From Neopestalotiopsis rosae (taxonomy: Eukaryota; Ascomycota; Sordariomycetes; Amphisphaeriales; Sporocadaceae): a stretch of 64,000 nucleotides of DNA. The notes below the pieces were generated by a model. The model saw only the letters and a list, made by a program, of their open reading frames with translations. It searched no databases and was not told where the DNA came from. Shown piece after piece: positions 33,942 to 44,098 of the stretch (position 1 is its first letter; the number at the start of each line of letters is the position of its first letter). The stretch covers positions 3,844,001-3,908,000 of the forward strand of contig JALGAS010000003.1 of assembly GCA_023078685.1 (NCBI GenBank). Reading direction: 5' to 3'. The translations under genes and the position numbers were made by a program.

Positions 33942-34600
33942 GATTCCGCAGAGTTGAAACAAAATTTGATGATTGGATGTGTAAGTGGTATTGATTGAGG
34001 CTATTCGCAGATCAACGCTCAAGAATGAGCTGTATCATCGCCAAGAGAACCGCAACATATCGAGGTTTTATAGTATATATAGCCATATACCTGAGTTGCG
34101 TCCTTCAGCATTACAATTCAACATTCATCCGATTTCATTCTCTCCTCAAACGACAAATAAGTCGACAAACATGAGTTCATCCGCAATGTAAGACTGCGGT
34201 CCAAATGCTGTCCGACGAGGTTGCTGCACACTGTTGCTCGCTAACTATATTGGCATTGAAACAAGCATGTTAGTCCCGGACACTTTTCTTTGCTCTACTG
34301 GCGGATCCTGACTAACGTCAATATAAATACTTGGTGCGTGGAAGGCTCGGAGCCTAACGGCGTTATAGTGAAGCCGCTTCGGAGACTTTCGCAATGAGCG
34401 CGGCCGCATCTCTCCTAATGCCGTGGCAGCGGCCATTATGTTTAACACAACTATACTTCCCTGCTTGCACAAGTCACTAGAATGGAATTTTTGTCAACAT
34501 TGCTTCTTTTACAAACATTTGCAGCACGAGTCATTTATGCATCGATGTGTCTTCGCCAGCTACGGCATAACAAATGTTTTATTCCTGCCATTGGCACACC
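33942..34600. other. Intergenic region with a promoter-like segment
   Basis: It lies between the SDR start and the aminotransferase 3' end. TATATATAG at about 34074-34082 and a C/A-rich leader precede an ATG at 34171 (see the adjoining low-confidence entry). The rest has no supported gene. Confidence 0.5.
34171..34397 (+). pseudogene. Possible relic of a small gene (MOCS2A-like start)
   Basis: After a TATA-like box and a leader ending AAACATG, a 17-nt first exon (34171-34187) can be joined through a GTAAGA...TTAG intron (34188-34273) to 34274-34397, giving 46 residues. The start MSSSAIPGHFSLLY resembles the beginning of molybdopterin-synthase sulfur-carrier proteins (PGHFxxLYF). After the LYW the similarity stops, and the Gly-Gly C-terminus of that family is absent. 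It may be a truncated relic or chance. The splice is read from consensus only. Confidence 0.25.
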
Positions 34601-35947
34601 TCACTCACTCGTGCTGTATGTATCGTAGCGATCCAGCAACGAAACGATAGCCTCCAGCACCTGTTCTACATGTTCCTTCCTGTGCATAATATTCAAGCTC
34701 GTAAAGCCACGTCTTCCAATCATGATCTTTCGCTCGAGCAGTTCAAAGTAGAAGCAGTCCTTAACAAGCTCGCTCTCAAAGTGGAATCCAATGGCACTGC
34801 CGTGGCCCGTGGCCCACATCGCTTTGGACCCTCTCGAGGTCACGGCCTCGTTGATCCCGTTGCGCAGCATGTCTCCCAAAGCATTGGTCCGCGCAATGTC
34901 TTCTTCGCCCAAGATGCCGCACCCTGCAATGCCCGCAATCATGGTAAAGATGTTGTTGTTATAGGTGCCCGAGTGACTGATGGCAGAGGGGGACTCTGGG
35001 TCAAACGCAGCCATAATCTCCTTGCGCCCGCCAAAGGAGCCAAACGCGAAGCCTCCGCCAATGTACTTGCCCAGGGTCGTCATGTCGGGCGTGATGCCGT
35101 GGTAGCCTTGCAGGCCGTGGTAATGCAATCGCGAAGTGACGACTTCGTCAAAAATGAGCACAGCACCGCAGGCCGTGGCCGCTTCGCGCAGATACTCGAG
35201 AAACTCGCGTGTACCAGGGAGCATGCCGCCAGCTGACTTCATGGGCTCAACCAGGATGGCGCCGATACTTTCGTCCATTAGCTTGCGCGTACCTTGGATA
35301 TCGTTGTACGTGCCAATGACAAAATCGTGAGGCAGCCGGACGGGATCGTGCTCCTTTGCAAAAGCGAGCGTGCCTCCATGGTAACCACCGAGAAAGGCCA
35401 AGACCTTCTTCTTCTTGGTGTAATGCAAAGCTGCTGCCAGGGCCATGGTGTTCGCTTCCGTGCCCGAGTTGCAGAAGCGTAGTAACTCCATTCCGGGGAA
35501 TCGCTTCTTGACTAGCTCGGCGAATTGAACTTCATATTCCGTCACGCCGCTCAAGTTGATACCGATGGACGCGGCTCGCTGGATGGCCTCGAGAATTTTC
35601 GGGTGCGAATGGCCAAACATGCACGCCGAGTACTCGGAGATGAGATCAACGTACTCGACGCCCTCAGCCGACGTCACGGTGCAGCCCTGTCCCGATTTGA
35701 TAATCAAGGGGAAAGGACTCGAGTGCAGAACCGTCCTCGTGTTGCCACCGGGTAGGGCACAAATCGCACGCTTTGCATTGGCCTCGGAAGTTGGATTGGC
35801 GGCTATGAACCGACGTACAAGCTCCTCGTGTCGCTGTTCATAATGACCATATTTCTCCCGGAGCTTGTCTGCAGCGCTTTGGTCTAGATCGACGAGCTTG
35901 CAGTCCGCGGATGGACTGGTCGACACTTCCGACCCTGCTGGGATCAT
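34601..35947 (-). CDS. Glutamate-1-semialdehyde 2,1-aminomutase-like class III aminotransferase
   Basis: Single exon, 448 residues. A PLP-dependent enzyme of aminotransferase class III. SGTEAN (161-166) binds phosphate, FDEV (267-270) supplies the aspartate that contacts the PLP nitrogen, and TTLGKYIGGG carries the Schiff-base lysine K294. GHSHPKI and GVTEYEVQFAEL are typical of the aminomutase-like branch. Fungi make 5-aminolevulinate by the Shemin (glycine) route, so a tetrapyrrole role is unlikely. The usual reading for fungal copies is an aminotransferase on an unknown small substrate, often in secondary metabolism. No N-terminal targeting signal is apparent. Confidence 0.9.
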   Translation of the reverse strand: MIPAGSEVSTSPSADCKLVDLDQSAADKLREKYGHYEQRHEELVRRFIAANPTSEANAKRAICALPGGNTRTVLHSSPFPLIIKSGQGCTVTSAEGVEYVDLISEYSACMFGHSHPKILEAIQRAASIGINLSGVTEYEVQFAELVKKRFPGMELLRFCNSGTEANTMALAAALHYTKKKKVLAFLGGYHGGTLAFAKEHDPVRLPHDFVIGTYNDIQGTRKLMDESIGAILVEPMKSAGGMLPGTREFLEYLREAATACGAVLIFDEVVTSRLHYHGLQGYHGITPDMTTLGKYIGGGFAFGSFGGRKEIMAAFDPESPSAISHSGTYNNNIFTMIAGIAGCGILGEEDIARTNALGDMLRNGINEAVTSRGSKAMWATGHGSAIGFHFESELVKDCFYFELLERKIMIGRRGFTSLNIMHRKEHVEQVLEAIVSLLDRYDTYSTSE

Positions 35948-37544
35948 GATGACACTGGGAGCTTGAGCCGTCTGGCTACTGCTAGATACCGGGTCGCGAA
36001 TGACAAGCTCTCCTATTCACGGCGGTATTAGTCATGCGACTATATTCTTCGCACCATTATGCAACCAACCTTGGACAAGTAACTTTGTGCCACCATCTTC
36101 CAAGCCAGTCTTGGTGGGTAATCCATTATTGCTTTTATACCAGACACTTTCAAAGAGTGCACTGCTCTTGTTACTGCGCGAGACTGTGTTAGGTCGGAAA
36201 GCACCAGAATTGGTTTTCGAAAAAACCTCACCTTGTTTGGGCTGGATGCTTGTTTGCATCGAGCTCAACGCTCAGTTGGGAGAGATCGTTGATGATGGTT
36301 ATCTTGGAAACCATTTTCTGTGTTTTGAGAGTATTTGCGCAATGTGCATTCGGACATTCAAGCAGAGTCACAGATGTTTCAACTTCTTTTACCGGTCCTG
36401 ATTAAATGCAAAGATTGGCAAGGGGAAGCGGCATCGGTGGCATGTCGAGTATTAGCGAGATAGAGATGGCGGGGTGAACCTGATAAGTCACAAATCACAG
36501 TCACAGCACCCCACTTGCTGGGTTAGATTGGAGTATAGCTTCGGATGGAGTACCGAACTCTTTTGAAGCATGCTAGCATGCAGTCTTACATGGCGACATG
36601 TACTCTCCTCTGTTGACTTGACACTCTCTTGTCGCTATCAATCCACCATGGCATGGCGATGCCAAATTAGAATAAGAGTCTGATGCAGTACGCGAATTAA
36701 CGAGGACGGATTCGACCATGTTGCGGCCGTTGGCAGGTTGCTCTCTATAAGTCGGCCCATCGGTCCTTGTCCCGACCCCCTTTCATAGGAATTATTGCTA
36801 CGGGCGTAACGACAACTATCTGTAACACGCTGCTATAGCCTAGCAACACTCGAGTCACCATCCGAGAATTATGTCTTTTCAGTTGCCACCAAAGACAGAA
36901 TACATATTCGTAGGCGCTGTCAGAGAACTCCAGAAGTAGGCGAAATCAAACTTTGGGGTCGTGTTCATGGCGGTCCAGGTGAGACTAGTTCCATACACCA
37001 AGACGTGGGGCAATCCGACGGCCTATAGCATTGACTCGAGCCAAACAACCACAGCTGGTCGGCATCACCTCTTGTCTGGAATGAGGCGCCGAATGAATAA
37101 ATTATGCTGCCTTTCTTCAGAGAGTTTATTGGTATGTCTCGATAGAGCACCTTGATTTCAGTCCAGCTATGGACCCCAGGTTGGACCATGTACGCCTTGT
37201 AGGTGAAGGTATGGGCAGCGCATACGGTTGATTCAATCTTGAAAAAAATCTTTCGTTTATTCCGTCCCAAAAATTTATTGTTTCATGAAGTTAATATGAT
37301 AAAACGAGAGTTGCTGGATCTGAATCAGTGTATTGCGAAATCTGCAGACGTCGCACCAATGTGGATTTTACCCGGCGCAGATCACCTTCTCTCATACAAT
37401 AGATGGCTCATCAGCATATCTCCTCTATGGATCCTATCATCATGCACTCAGACTTCTTCCGAATCTCATCAATCCACATCTTCCTCTTCCCAACAACCCA
37501 TATGAGAGCAGGATCTGGCTGTATTCGAGTATTCGGGCTGCGCT
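35948..37544. other. Intergenic region, 1.6 kb
   Basis: Promoter side of the aminotransferase plus unexplained sequence. Short open frames on both strands show no domain. No supported gene. Confidence 0.5.
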
Positions 37545-37918
37545 CTAGGACTGAGAAGCGCTGCATGAGTGGTCGTCCATTTCATTCATACAGAGGTTGG
37601 TGTCAAGCTCAGGTAAGTCCCTGGGGTATTCATCCAAACTCGAGCTGCTGCTGAGACTATGTCAGTACTGAGACCTTCACGATCTACAGTTGTTTTGTAA
37701 GTGGTGACATACCTTTCGAATTGAGCGCCGACATATTGGAGATCATATTCTTGTACGCGTTGTGCGTCGGCCATGGACACCTTGGCTCCAGACTTGGATC
37801 GCTTCTTGGTTGTCTTCTTCTTCGATCGTACGTTTCGGCCGGTAGTTGCAGTGGTACTGCACAAGTCGACACCGGTATTGGATTGGATATAGTCAACGGT
37901 CCTGCAAGAGCATGTCAA
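37545..37918 (-). CDS. Small basic protein, unknown function
   Basis: Exons 37918-37713 and 37647-37545 flank intron 37648-37712 (GTATGT...CAG, phase 2), giving 102 residues. The first half has a strong basic cluster (RSKKKTTKKRSKSG, residues 31-44), a likely nuclear localisation or nucleic-acid contact. MADAQRVQEYDLQYVGAQFE follows. After the splice the product is acidic and ends near CMNEMDDHSCSASQS. The acceptor is a CAGCAG tandem that could give two forms differing by one residue. I do not recognise a family. The clean splice phase and change from basic to acidic segments argue for a real gene, but it is short. Confidence 0.4.
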
Positions 37919-38889
37919 TGTTTTGGTATGAGATAATGGAGAGGATTTAAACAGACATTTCGAATAAGCTGGTTGAAGTGCAGTAGAACAAGGGGGTGGG
38001 TATTGATAACTTAGTCAGCTAAGGCGATATTATAGAACAGAAATAGTCGGAGTCCTCGATATCTTATATAAACATCATGAGTGACCAGAGACTACTGGAA
38101 ATCTTGACAAGATTCCCGAGCTGCTTCTTCAAGCCATGCTGAAGTCCAAAATCTAGCCAGTAATTGCCTGCTCGCTTTCGGTGAGGTGCTCGCAACGGAT
38201 CATTTACCGTCCATAAGGAGGTCACATGACCGTGTTTTGCCAAAGTCACTGGTCCGCGACGCCTGAGAGGTAAGAAATTGGACACTGGTCAAAAAGAAAG
38301 AATCAAACCATACTTGAACGAAGAACGATTCCTCCTTGACTGCGTGCCGATTACATAGGATCGAACCTGGCGCAAAAATGCATTATATTCCACAAGCCGA
38401 TTGGGTAGAAATTGGACACGCCCAGTTCTCGACCAGCTAAGCTCCATGCAGGGTCTACAGCAATGTTCTCTATTGGCTAGATATTGGACATCCCAGTGAG
38501 GGTCTATGACGACGTTCTTGATTGGTTAGATATTGGACATCCCGCTTCAATACATCAAAGTTTGAGGGGTTGTCTCACTCTCAAGTCAGGCAACGGAGGC
38601 TATCTGCGCCGAGCACGTGGTGGCACTCCAGGCGCCGAGGAGCGTAGCAGCGGAACGGCAATGATTTTGGAAGCAGTGTTTCGCGCGACGTATGGATTCG
38701 GTACATAAGCACTTGTTTTGCCTACACCTTCTGATTCTATAATCACCATGTTTTTCTATTCAATTCTTTTTGCCTCTGCTTTTCCACAATACTTGACACT
38801 TGCACCAATTGATCATCATAAATTCTTGATCGCAATATCGACGCCTGCCTGCGACGAGAACAGGGGTGTGATCACCACTTTCACGCAAC
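37919..38889. other. Intergenic region with 49-bp tandem repeats
   Basis: This is the upstream region of the ankyrin gene. It contains the repeat at 38450-38543 and further copies of ATTGGACA at about 38277 and 38411. No supported gene. Confidence 0.5.
38450..38543 (+). repeat. Imperfect direct repeat, 49-bp period
   Basis: Two copies of AGGGTCTA...TTGGYTAGATATTGGACATCCC start at 38450 and 38499. Partial related copies (AAATTGGACAC) occur upstream at about 38276 and 38410. The array lies about 350-440 bp ahead of the ankyrin gene start. Confidence 0.7.
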
Positions 38890-41800
38890 ATGGCTTCCTC
38901 TGAGCAGGGCCACTTGTTGTCCGTCCCGGAGAAGCCTCGCATCATATATGCTGGAGAACCGAAAGATTTTACTCTGTGGGATAGGAACAAAGAGACGTTG
39001 CGTCTCCTGTACCTTGACCAAAATTGCAGCTTGAAAGATGTCAAGCGACGAATGGAAACTGAGTACCAGTTCCCAATACTGCCGTGAGTACATCCACATC
39101 CGTTCCAGTTGCCGACGCTCACCATCTTCGAAGCCGGAGTGAATACGAAATCTTCTTACGCGATCGCTTCCATTTCCGCAAGAAGGTCGGACGTTCAGTC
39201 TGGGGGCCGATTGGGTACCGCATCGAGAAGCGCAGGCGTGCTAGAAAGGGCAGTCAGGTTTATCTTGGCCTCAAGCTCCTGGCACCAGAAAGCGTCGCGA
39301 AAGAGATACGCAGGTACAAACTTAAGGATGAAATCTTGCATATGTTCCGTCAAGGTGCGTCGGATATCGCTCATATCATTGCGAGTTTGAACATCTAAAC
39401 TTCTCCATAGGCCTTTCACCACCGCTTCCTGATAACGTTATCGTCCGAAGTCCCTCTCCGCAGCCAACACAGTATGTGGTGACGATGGATCTCGATCATG
39501 AAGTCAATGCCGGTGGTTCAATGCTGGCCAACAACGCAACTCAGTATGCCACTCGTGTGTCGAGAAACTTTGTTATCAGGGATATGCCTACCATGACTGA
39601 TAAGCATGCCCGCCTTGAGGCTATCACCGCCATAAAGTCTCGCTCGCCATTCAACAAATTTCTGACTCTTCTACACAAATTGAGTAAGTGTGTCCAAATT
39701 TTCCTGGTAATGTTTTGCCCCTTAGCTCACCTGATGCTTGTGTGCAGTGTCATCAATTCCTAGCTCAGGTCAATTTTCGCGAACCGTATCTGGGTCTGTC
39801 AGCTACTCAGCCCTCGCCAATACCGCAAATTCGTCACAATCAGCGCAACCTTCTTCACACTGTGCTGAGTTTGAGTATTGGGCGACACTTTCTGCTCCAA
39901 ATGCCGAAGTCCTTTCGGATCCATCTCAAACCGTCTTTCATGGAGGGACCACGGTGCCTACGAAGCTAGCACAAGCCTGCTTTGCAGTCTCCAACGGAAA
40001 TGGATGGTCTTCAACATTCACTAGAAATCTTCTTGAATGGATCGAAATCTCGGCCGAGCCTTCTGATCTAAAAAGTTTCTTCTCCATTAAGGCTCACACT
40101 ATCACAGCCATTTGGGAAAACCTCGTGGATTCTTCTGTCAAATTGTATCGCAAGACTGCTTTCAAATCACTCATCGACAGTGCACTGTCGAATCGCCGCA
40201 ACCAATGGATCATGCGGCGTTCCGGAGAGATCCTTAATATGGGTGTACAATGTGATATGTTACATACCGTACAACAGCTTTTGACACTCGGGGTACCGCA
40301 TGATACTCCAGGTGTCGGGAGGCACGACATCGAAGGAACTCCCTTGAGATATGCTGTAACATCCTTCCAAGCAGACATGGTAAATATTCTCTGTCAGTAC
40401 GGGGCTGACGTTAACTTTCAACCAATTAAATCAAGATTTGATGGAAACGACACATGGGCAGATGCCCCTCTGATCATACTCATCAATGCTAGGTCTACAC
40501 CCGACGATGCAGACAAAATGGTTGAATGCGCTCAGATCCTCCTGGACAAAGGAGCACATATTGATATCTGTCGGAAATCTAAGGCTAGACGCGATCGCAA
40601 TCCCTCACAAGAGACCCAGGACCTTCGTCTTCTGGTAGAAGAGTGGGTCAATGCTGAAGGAGCACGATGGTGCACTGACTATGCGTGGCGGAAGCTCGGC
40701 CCTAATCATGGACTGGTTCAAGTCCTTTTGGAACGCAGTGAGAGGGCTCAGACTCATGTCACGGTACCTGGAATCATTACACAAGCCCGCAAAGGTCTCA
40801 ATGACCTTCAAATCTATCTGGAAAAACGCCAATTGCCTTTGGTAAATCAGAACGGAACCGCTCTTCTAGAAGTTGCTCTATTATGGGCCGCCAGGCTCGA
40901 CGACTTTGATGCGCTGCACTGTTTGTTGCAGTTCGGCGTAGATCCAAAATTTGGTACTATTGCCTCGATTCTTAAGGATATTGATGTTCGAAATCGGCAT
41001 CCATTATCGCGAGCCTTGTGGTCGAATCACGACCTGATGGCGTCTATCCTGAAAGTACACGGGGTCAATCACATTACCACCCACCCTACGGAACAGCTAC
41101 ATACAAAACAGCTTCATGCAGAACCACTTCAAACGAAACGCCATCAAACGACGCTTGATATTGAGAGAGCGTTGGTTCATCATAACCATTGTTACTTGCA
41201 GTCGATGAAACTCTCGGACAGCGATATCGAGACACATGGTAAAAAGCTGCTACAAATTTTCCTCAGCCATGCGAAACAGAAGAATTTCGTCATCTGCGCC
41301 TACAATTGCGACGTTCTGTGGTCGAGAGGTGTCCCGAAAGACATCAAATGCGCCGGAGGGCGGGATGTGCTTCACTTTGCAATTTCACAACATTGTTGTG
41401 TGGCCATGTGCGAATTCCTGATTGCTCGAGGTTACAAAGTGCATAGCTACCCTTCGGAAGTGGTGCCTGGGTTCCTGTATTCCACAACAATGCTGGGAGA
41501 TGCAGTCACGAACTTCAGAGGATATCTAGAAGACGATCTCAAAGTAATTGAATTCCTCCTCGAACATAATGCCAGCACGGATTCCCCACCTCAAGGCCTA
41601 ACTTTGTTGGAATCAGTCCTTGAATTCAACAGCTTCGAAGGCTACGTAAATTCCGGGTTATGGAAGCTATTCGAAAAGCTTATGGCATCGGGTGCATCCG
41701 TCGATCCACCTCCCAGGCGACGTCGGACTCCCCCATGGTTGAGCGTGCTCTGCAAACTCATCAGTGTGGAAGCAGATGACGATCTCATCTTTCGTATCAT

Positions 41801-42242
41801 CAATGCTAGCGAAGACGTTGATCAGCGAGGATATCCGCTAGCCATGGCTTTGCAATATGGGCGAGCCGCAGTTGTTGAGAGTCTACTCTCACGGGGAGCA
41901 AAAGTCAATCACCCACCGCGCATAGACTTCCAAGGAGTCCTCCAAGCAGCATGCTCGCCCGTTACGTCTTTTGACGCGCAGAAGAATGTGAGCACACACT
42001 TCCGTCTCATAGAGCGCTTGATTACTTTGGGTGCTGATGTCAACGGCTCCGCGGAGTTATCTATGGGGGGTTCTGCGCCACTCCACCATGCTGCTTACGA
42101 GGGGCTGATCGAAGTAGCTTGTTTGCTCATGAAGCATGGAGCCCATGTGAATGCACGGGGCCGGGGACCGAAGGATAGACCTACCCGCGCACTAGACTAT
42201 GCCGCCATGAATGGCAGGCTCGATATGGTGCATCTTCTTTGA
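38890..42242 (+). CDS. Clr5-domain and ankyrin-repeat protein
   Basis: Five exons: 38890-39083, 39134-39354, 39411-39683, 39748-42242 after introns of 50, 56 and 64 bp make four coding blocks (phases 2, 1, 1), 1060 residues to TGA 42240. The N-terminus (about residues 27-90, DFTLWDRNKETLRLLYLDQNCSLKDVKRRMETEYQF...REYEIFLRDRFHFRKKV type) is a Clr5 domain, common at the start of fungal regulatory and NLR-like proteins. The C-terminal ~700 residues hold degenerate ankyrin repeats, clearest at TPLRYAVTSFQADMVNILCQYGADVN, AMALQYGRAAVVESLLSRGAKVN and APLHHAAYEGLIEVACLLMKHGAHVNARG. It is likely a nuclear or cytoplasmic interaction scaffold. The frame continues 42 codons past the stop (see findings). 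Confidence 0.85.
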
Positions 42243-42371
42243 GGTGCAGGCGGTCTAAGCGGCGATCCAGGAGAAACAGGAGTGGACGGCGCGATTAGGT
42301 GTGCTGAAGAGAAACGCCACTATGGTATCAGTGAACTTTTACGATCAACCATCAATCGCAGCAACACATAG
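42243..42371 (+). other. Ankyrin-like 3' extension beyond TGA
   Basis: In the same frame after TGA 42240 come 42 codons, ending at TAG 42369. They include AIRCAEEKRHYGISELLRS, which has the helix-turn-helix pattern expected for the last ankyrin repeat. The annotated stop falls inside a repeat (VHLL), so the ancestral protein was probably longer. Confidence 0.55.
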
Positions 42372-44098
42372 GTACCGATCTTTGTCGGCGCTGGGCTCTC
42401 ACCAACGAAAGTCTTGTGGAGGCCATATGAAAAACTTGCACTTTGGGCCGCATGACGCTAACGCTATGCCTAGGCGATAATAAACAGATTTGGGTGTAGA
42501 AAATAGGATCCTCCCTTGTTCCTTTCCAACCACTGATAATATTGAGCATTGCTGTTCCTGCGCCGCAACGTCCAGAATCGCGGATGTTGAGGTGATGTGC
42601 ACAATGAATATTCTAGAACGTCTGTCGACGTTTAGCTTTTGACATTTCAAAGCTCTAAATGTCTTCATTTTTTCACCCTTCGCTTCCTTTCGGTGGTTTC
42701 GATCAGGACCAGCAAGTATTGAGGTCCCAGGCGCTGTGGCGGTATCACTTGTGGCGGTATCACTTGAACTGGTCAAGGTATCTAGGAGCTGTTCATCGTT
42801 CCTCGATGATGACTCAGTGAGACCCAACAGTCGAAGAACAGGAAGCGGAACGTGTGGAGTTCCACTTTCACCTTATAGTGCCAAGAATGAAGTTTGTAAT
42901 GGTGGATTTGCTGTCTGACGAGTATCATGTCACACCAAGCCTTAAGTCTCTGAATGGGCCACAATAATCTTTGGCCGTGATCCATATCTCAAACTGAGGT
43001 CTATTGCGTCCAACCCACCCAACGGGATTGATCCGGCTCATCTCAACATCATCATATGGTTTCCGATCAAGACGGAGAAACATGGAACTATGTATGTACC
43101 CCGACCCTTATGCGCGTCAAACCAAAGTTTCAAGAAGAGGGAGGGCTTTAAAGCTCAGTTGAACATTTACAGCGTTGGTGTGGTTTCTTGGGCGCTCATT
43201 TGCACCGAGCATAGCTAATATTGACCTTTTCGTCACGTGGCTTATCCTACTCGAGATCGGGCTATGGCGGACATTAGGCGATACGCGGTGCAAATTCAAG
43301 AGCGACGAGGATTTCCGACTAAAGGCCTGCACCGAATATTGCGATGGATTGCAGAGGATAATGGAGCTTGTGTATTGGAGAGTGGTCCAGAGGTATCTGC
43401 ATGATGTTCGCGACAGGTTGGATTTGAGAAGCACGTAGTTTGCGAGCTGCAGAAATGTGTTGTGCATTTTGTTTTCCGCAGTACGGCTGAAGTTGACTTG
43501 ACATTTTGTAAAGGAGCTTGTTTGAGGTGTCTCCATTGCGACCATAATAAGCTGAGCTTTCAGCTCGTTATCGCGCATTTCAGCCACATGTTCAGGTCAT
43601 GCCTGGATTAGGAAGTCTGGAATGAGGTATTCCGACCATTTTGGGATGATTTCGTAGCAATGAGGCAATGGCGATATTTCACGACACAATGATGTACAGG
43701 ATTGATTGCATGAAACACGATCAGCCAAGTGCCGACAGCAATTCATGATAGCACGTGCTGCATAAGGACAATCAAGGCGCGGAGGGCAGGGGCTGGAACT
43801 TCGTGCCAAGACCCGTTCCGGAAGGATCTCCGCTCCGCATAAAAGCCATCCGATCTCATAGTCCGCCAATGCTCCCCATCACAGGCTAATACTCCAATCT
43901 ATTATACCACATGCCTCAAAAGGCTTGGCGCTATACTACACCACTTGGGGCCATGATCGGTAATATACTCTGCGTGGTTCGTCCACTCCTTATACCTACC
44001 CGGGTCTTGCAGCCATCTTTGTCTTTGCCAAGACTTTTAGTCCTCTCTATACCATTGTCGACGTGCAGACATCTTACGCGTCCTTCACCACGGTCACG
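42372..44098. other. Intergenic region, 1.7 kb
   Basis: No supported gene. It contains an exact 15-bp tandem duplication at 42736-42765. Open frames on both strands (e.g. 42399-42827 minus, 43175-43438 plus) lack recognisable domains. The right end holds the sulfatase promoter. Confidence 0.5.
42736..42765. repeat. Exact 15-bp tandem duplication
   Basis: GTGGCGGTATCACTT occurs twice in a row (42736-42750, 42751-42765). A small, recent-looking slippage or duplication event in intergenic DNA. Confidence 0.85.

Noticed and set aside
42399..42827. 142-codon minus-strand frame with SSDTATSDTATAP.
   Set aside because: The repeat is just the 15-bp tandem duplication read in frame, and the remainder has no recognisable feature.
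43175..43438. 87-codon plus-strand frame (LGRSFAPSIANIDLFVTWLILLEIG).
   Set aside because: It reads partly protein-like, but no family, start context or continuation could be found, and the other strand holds a longer frame.
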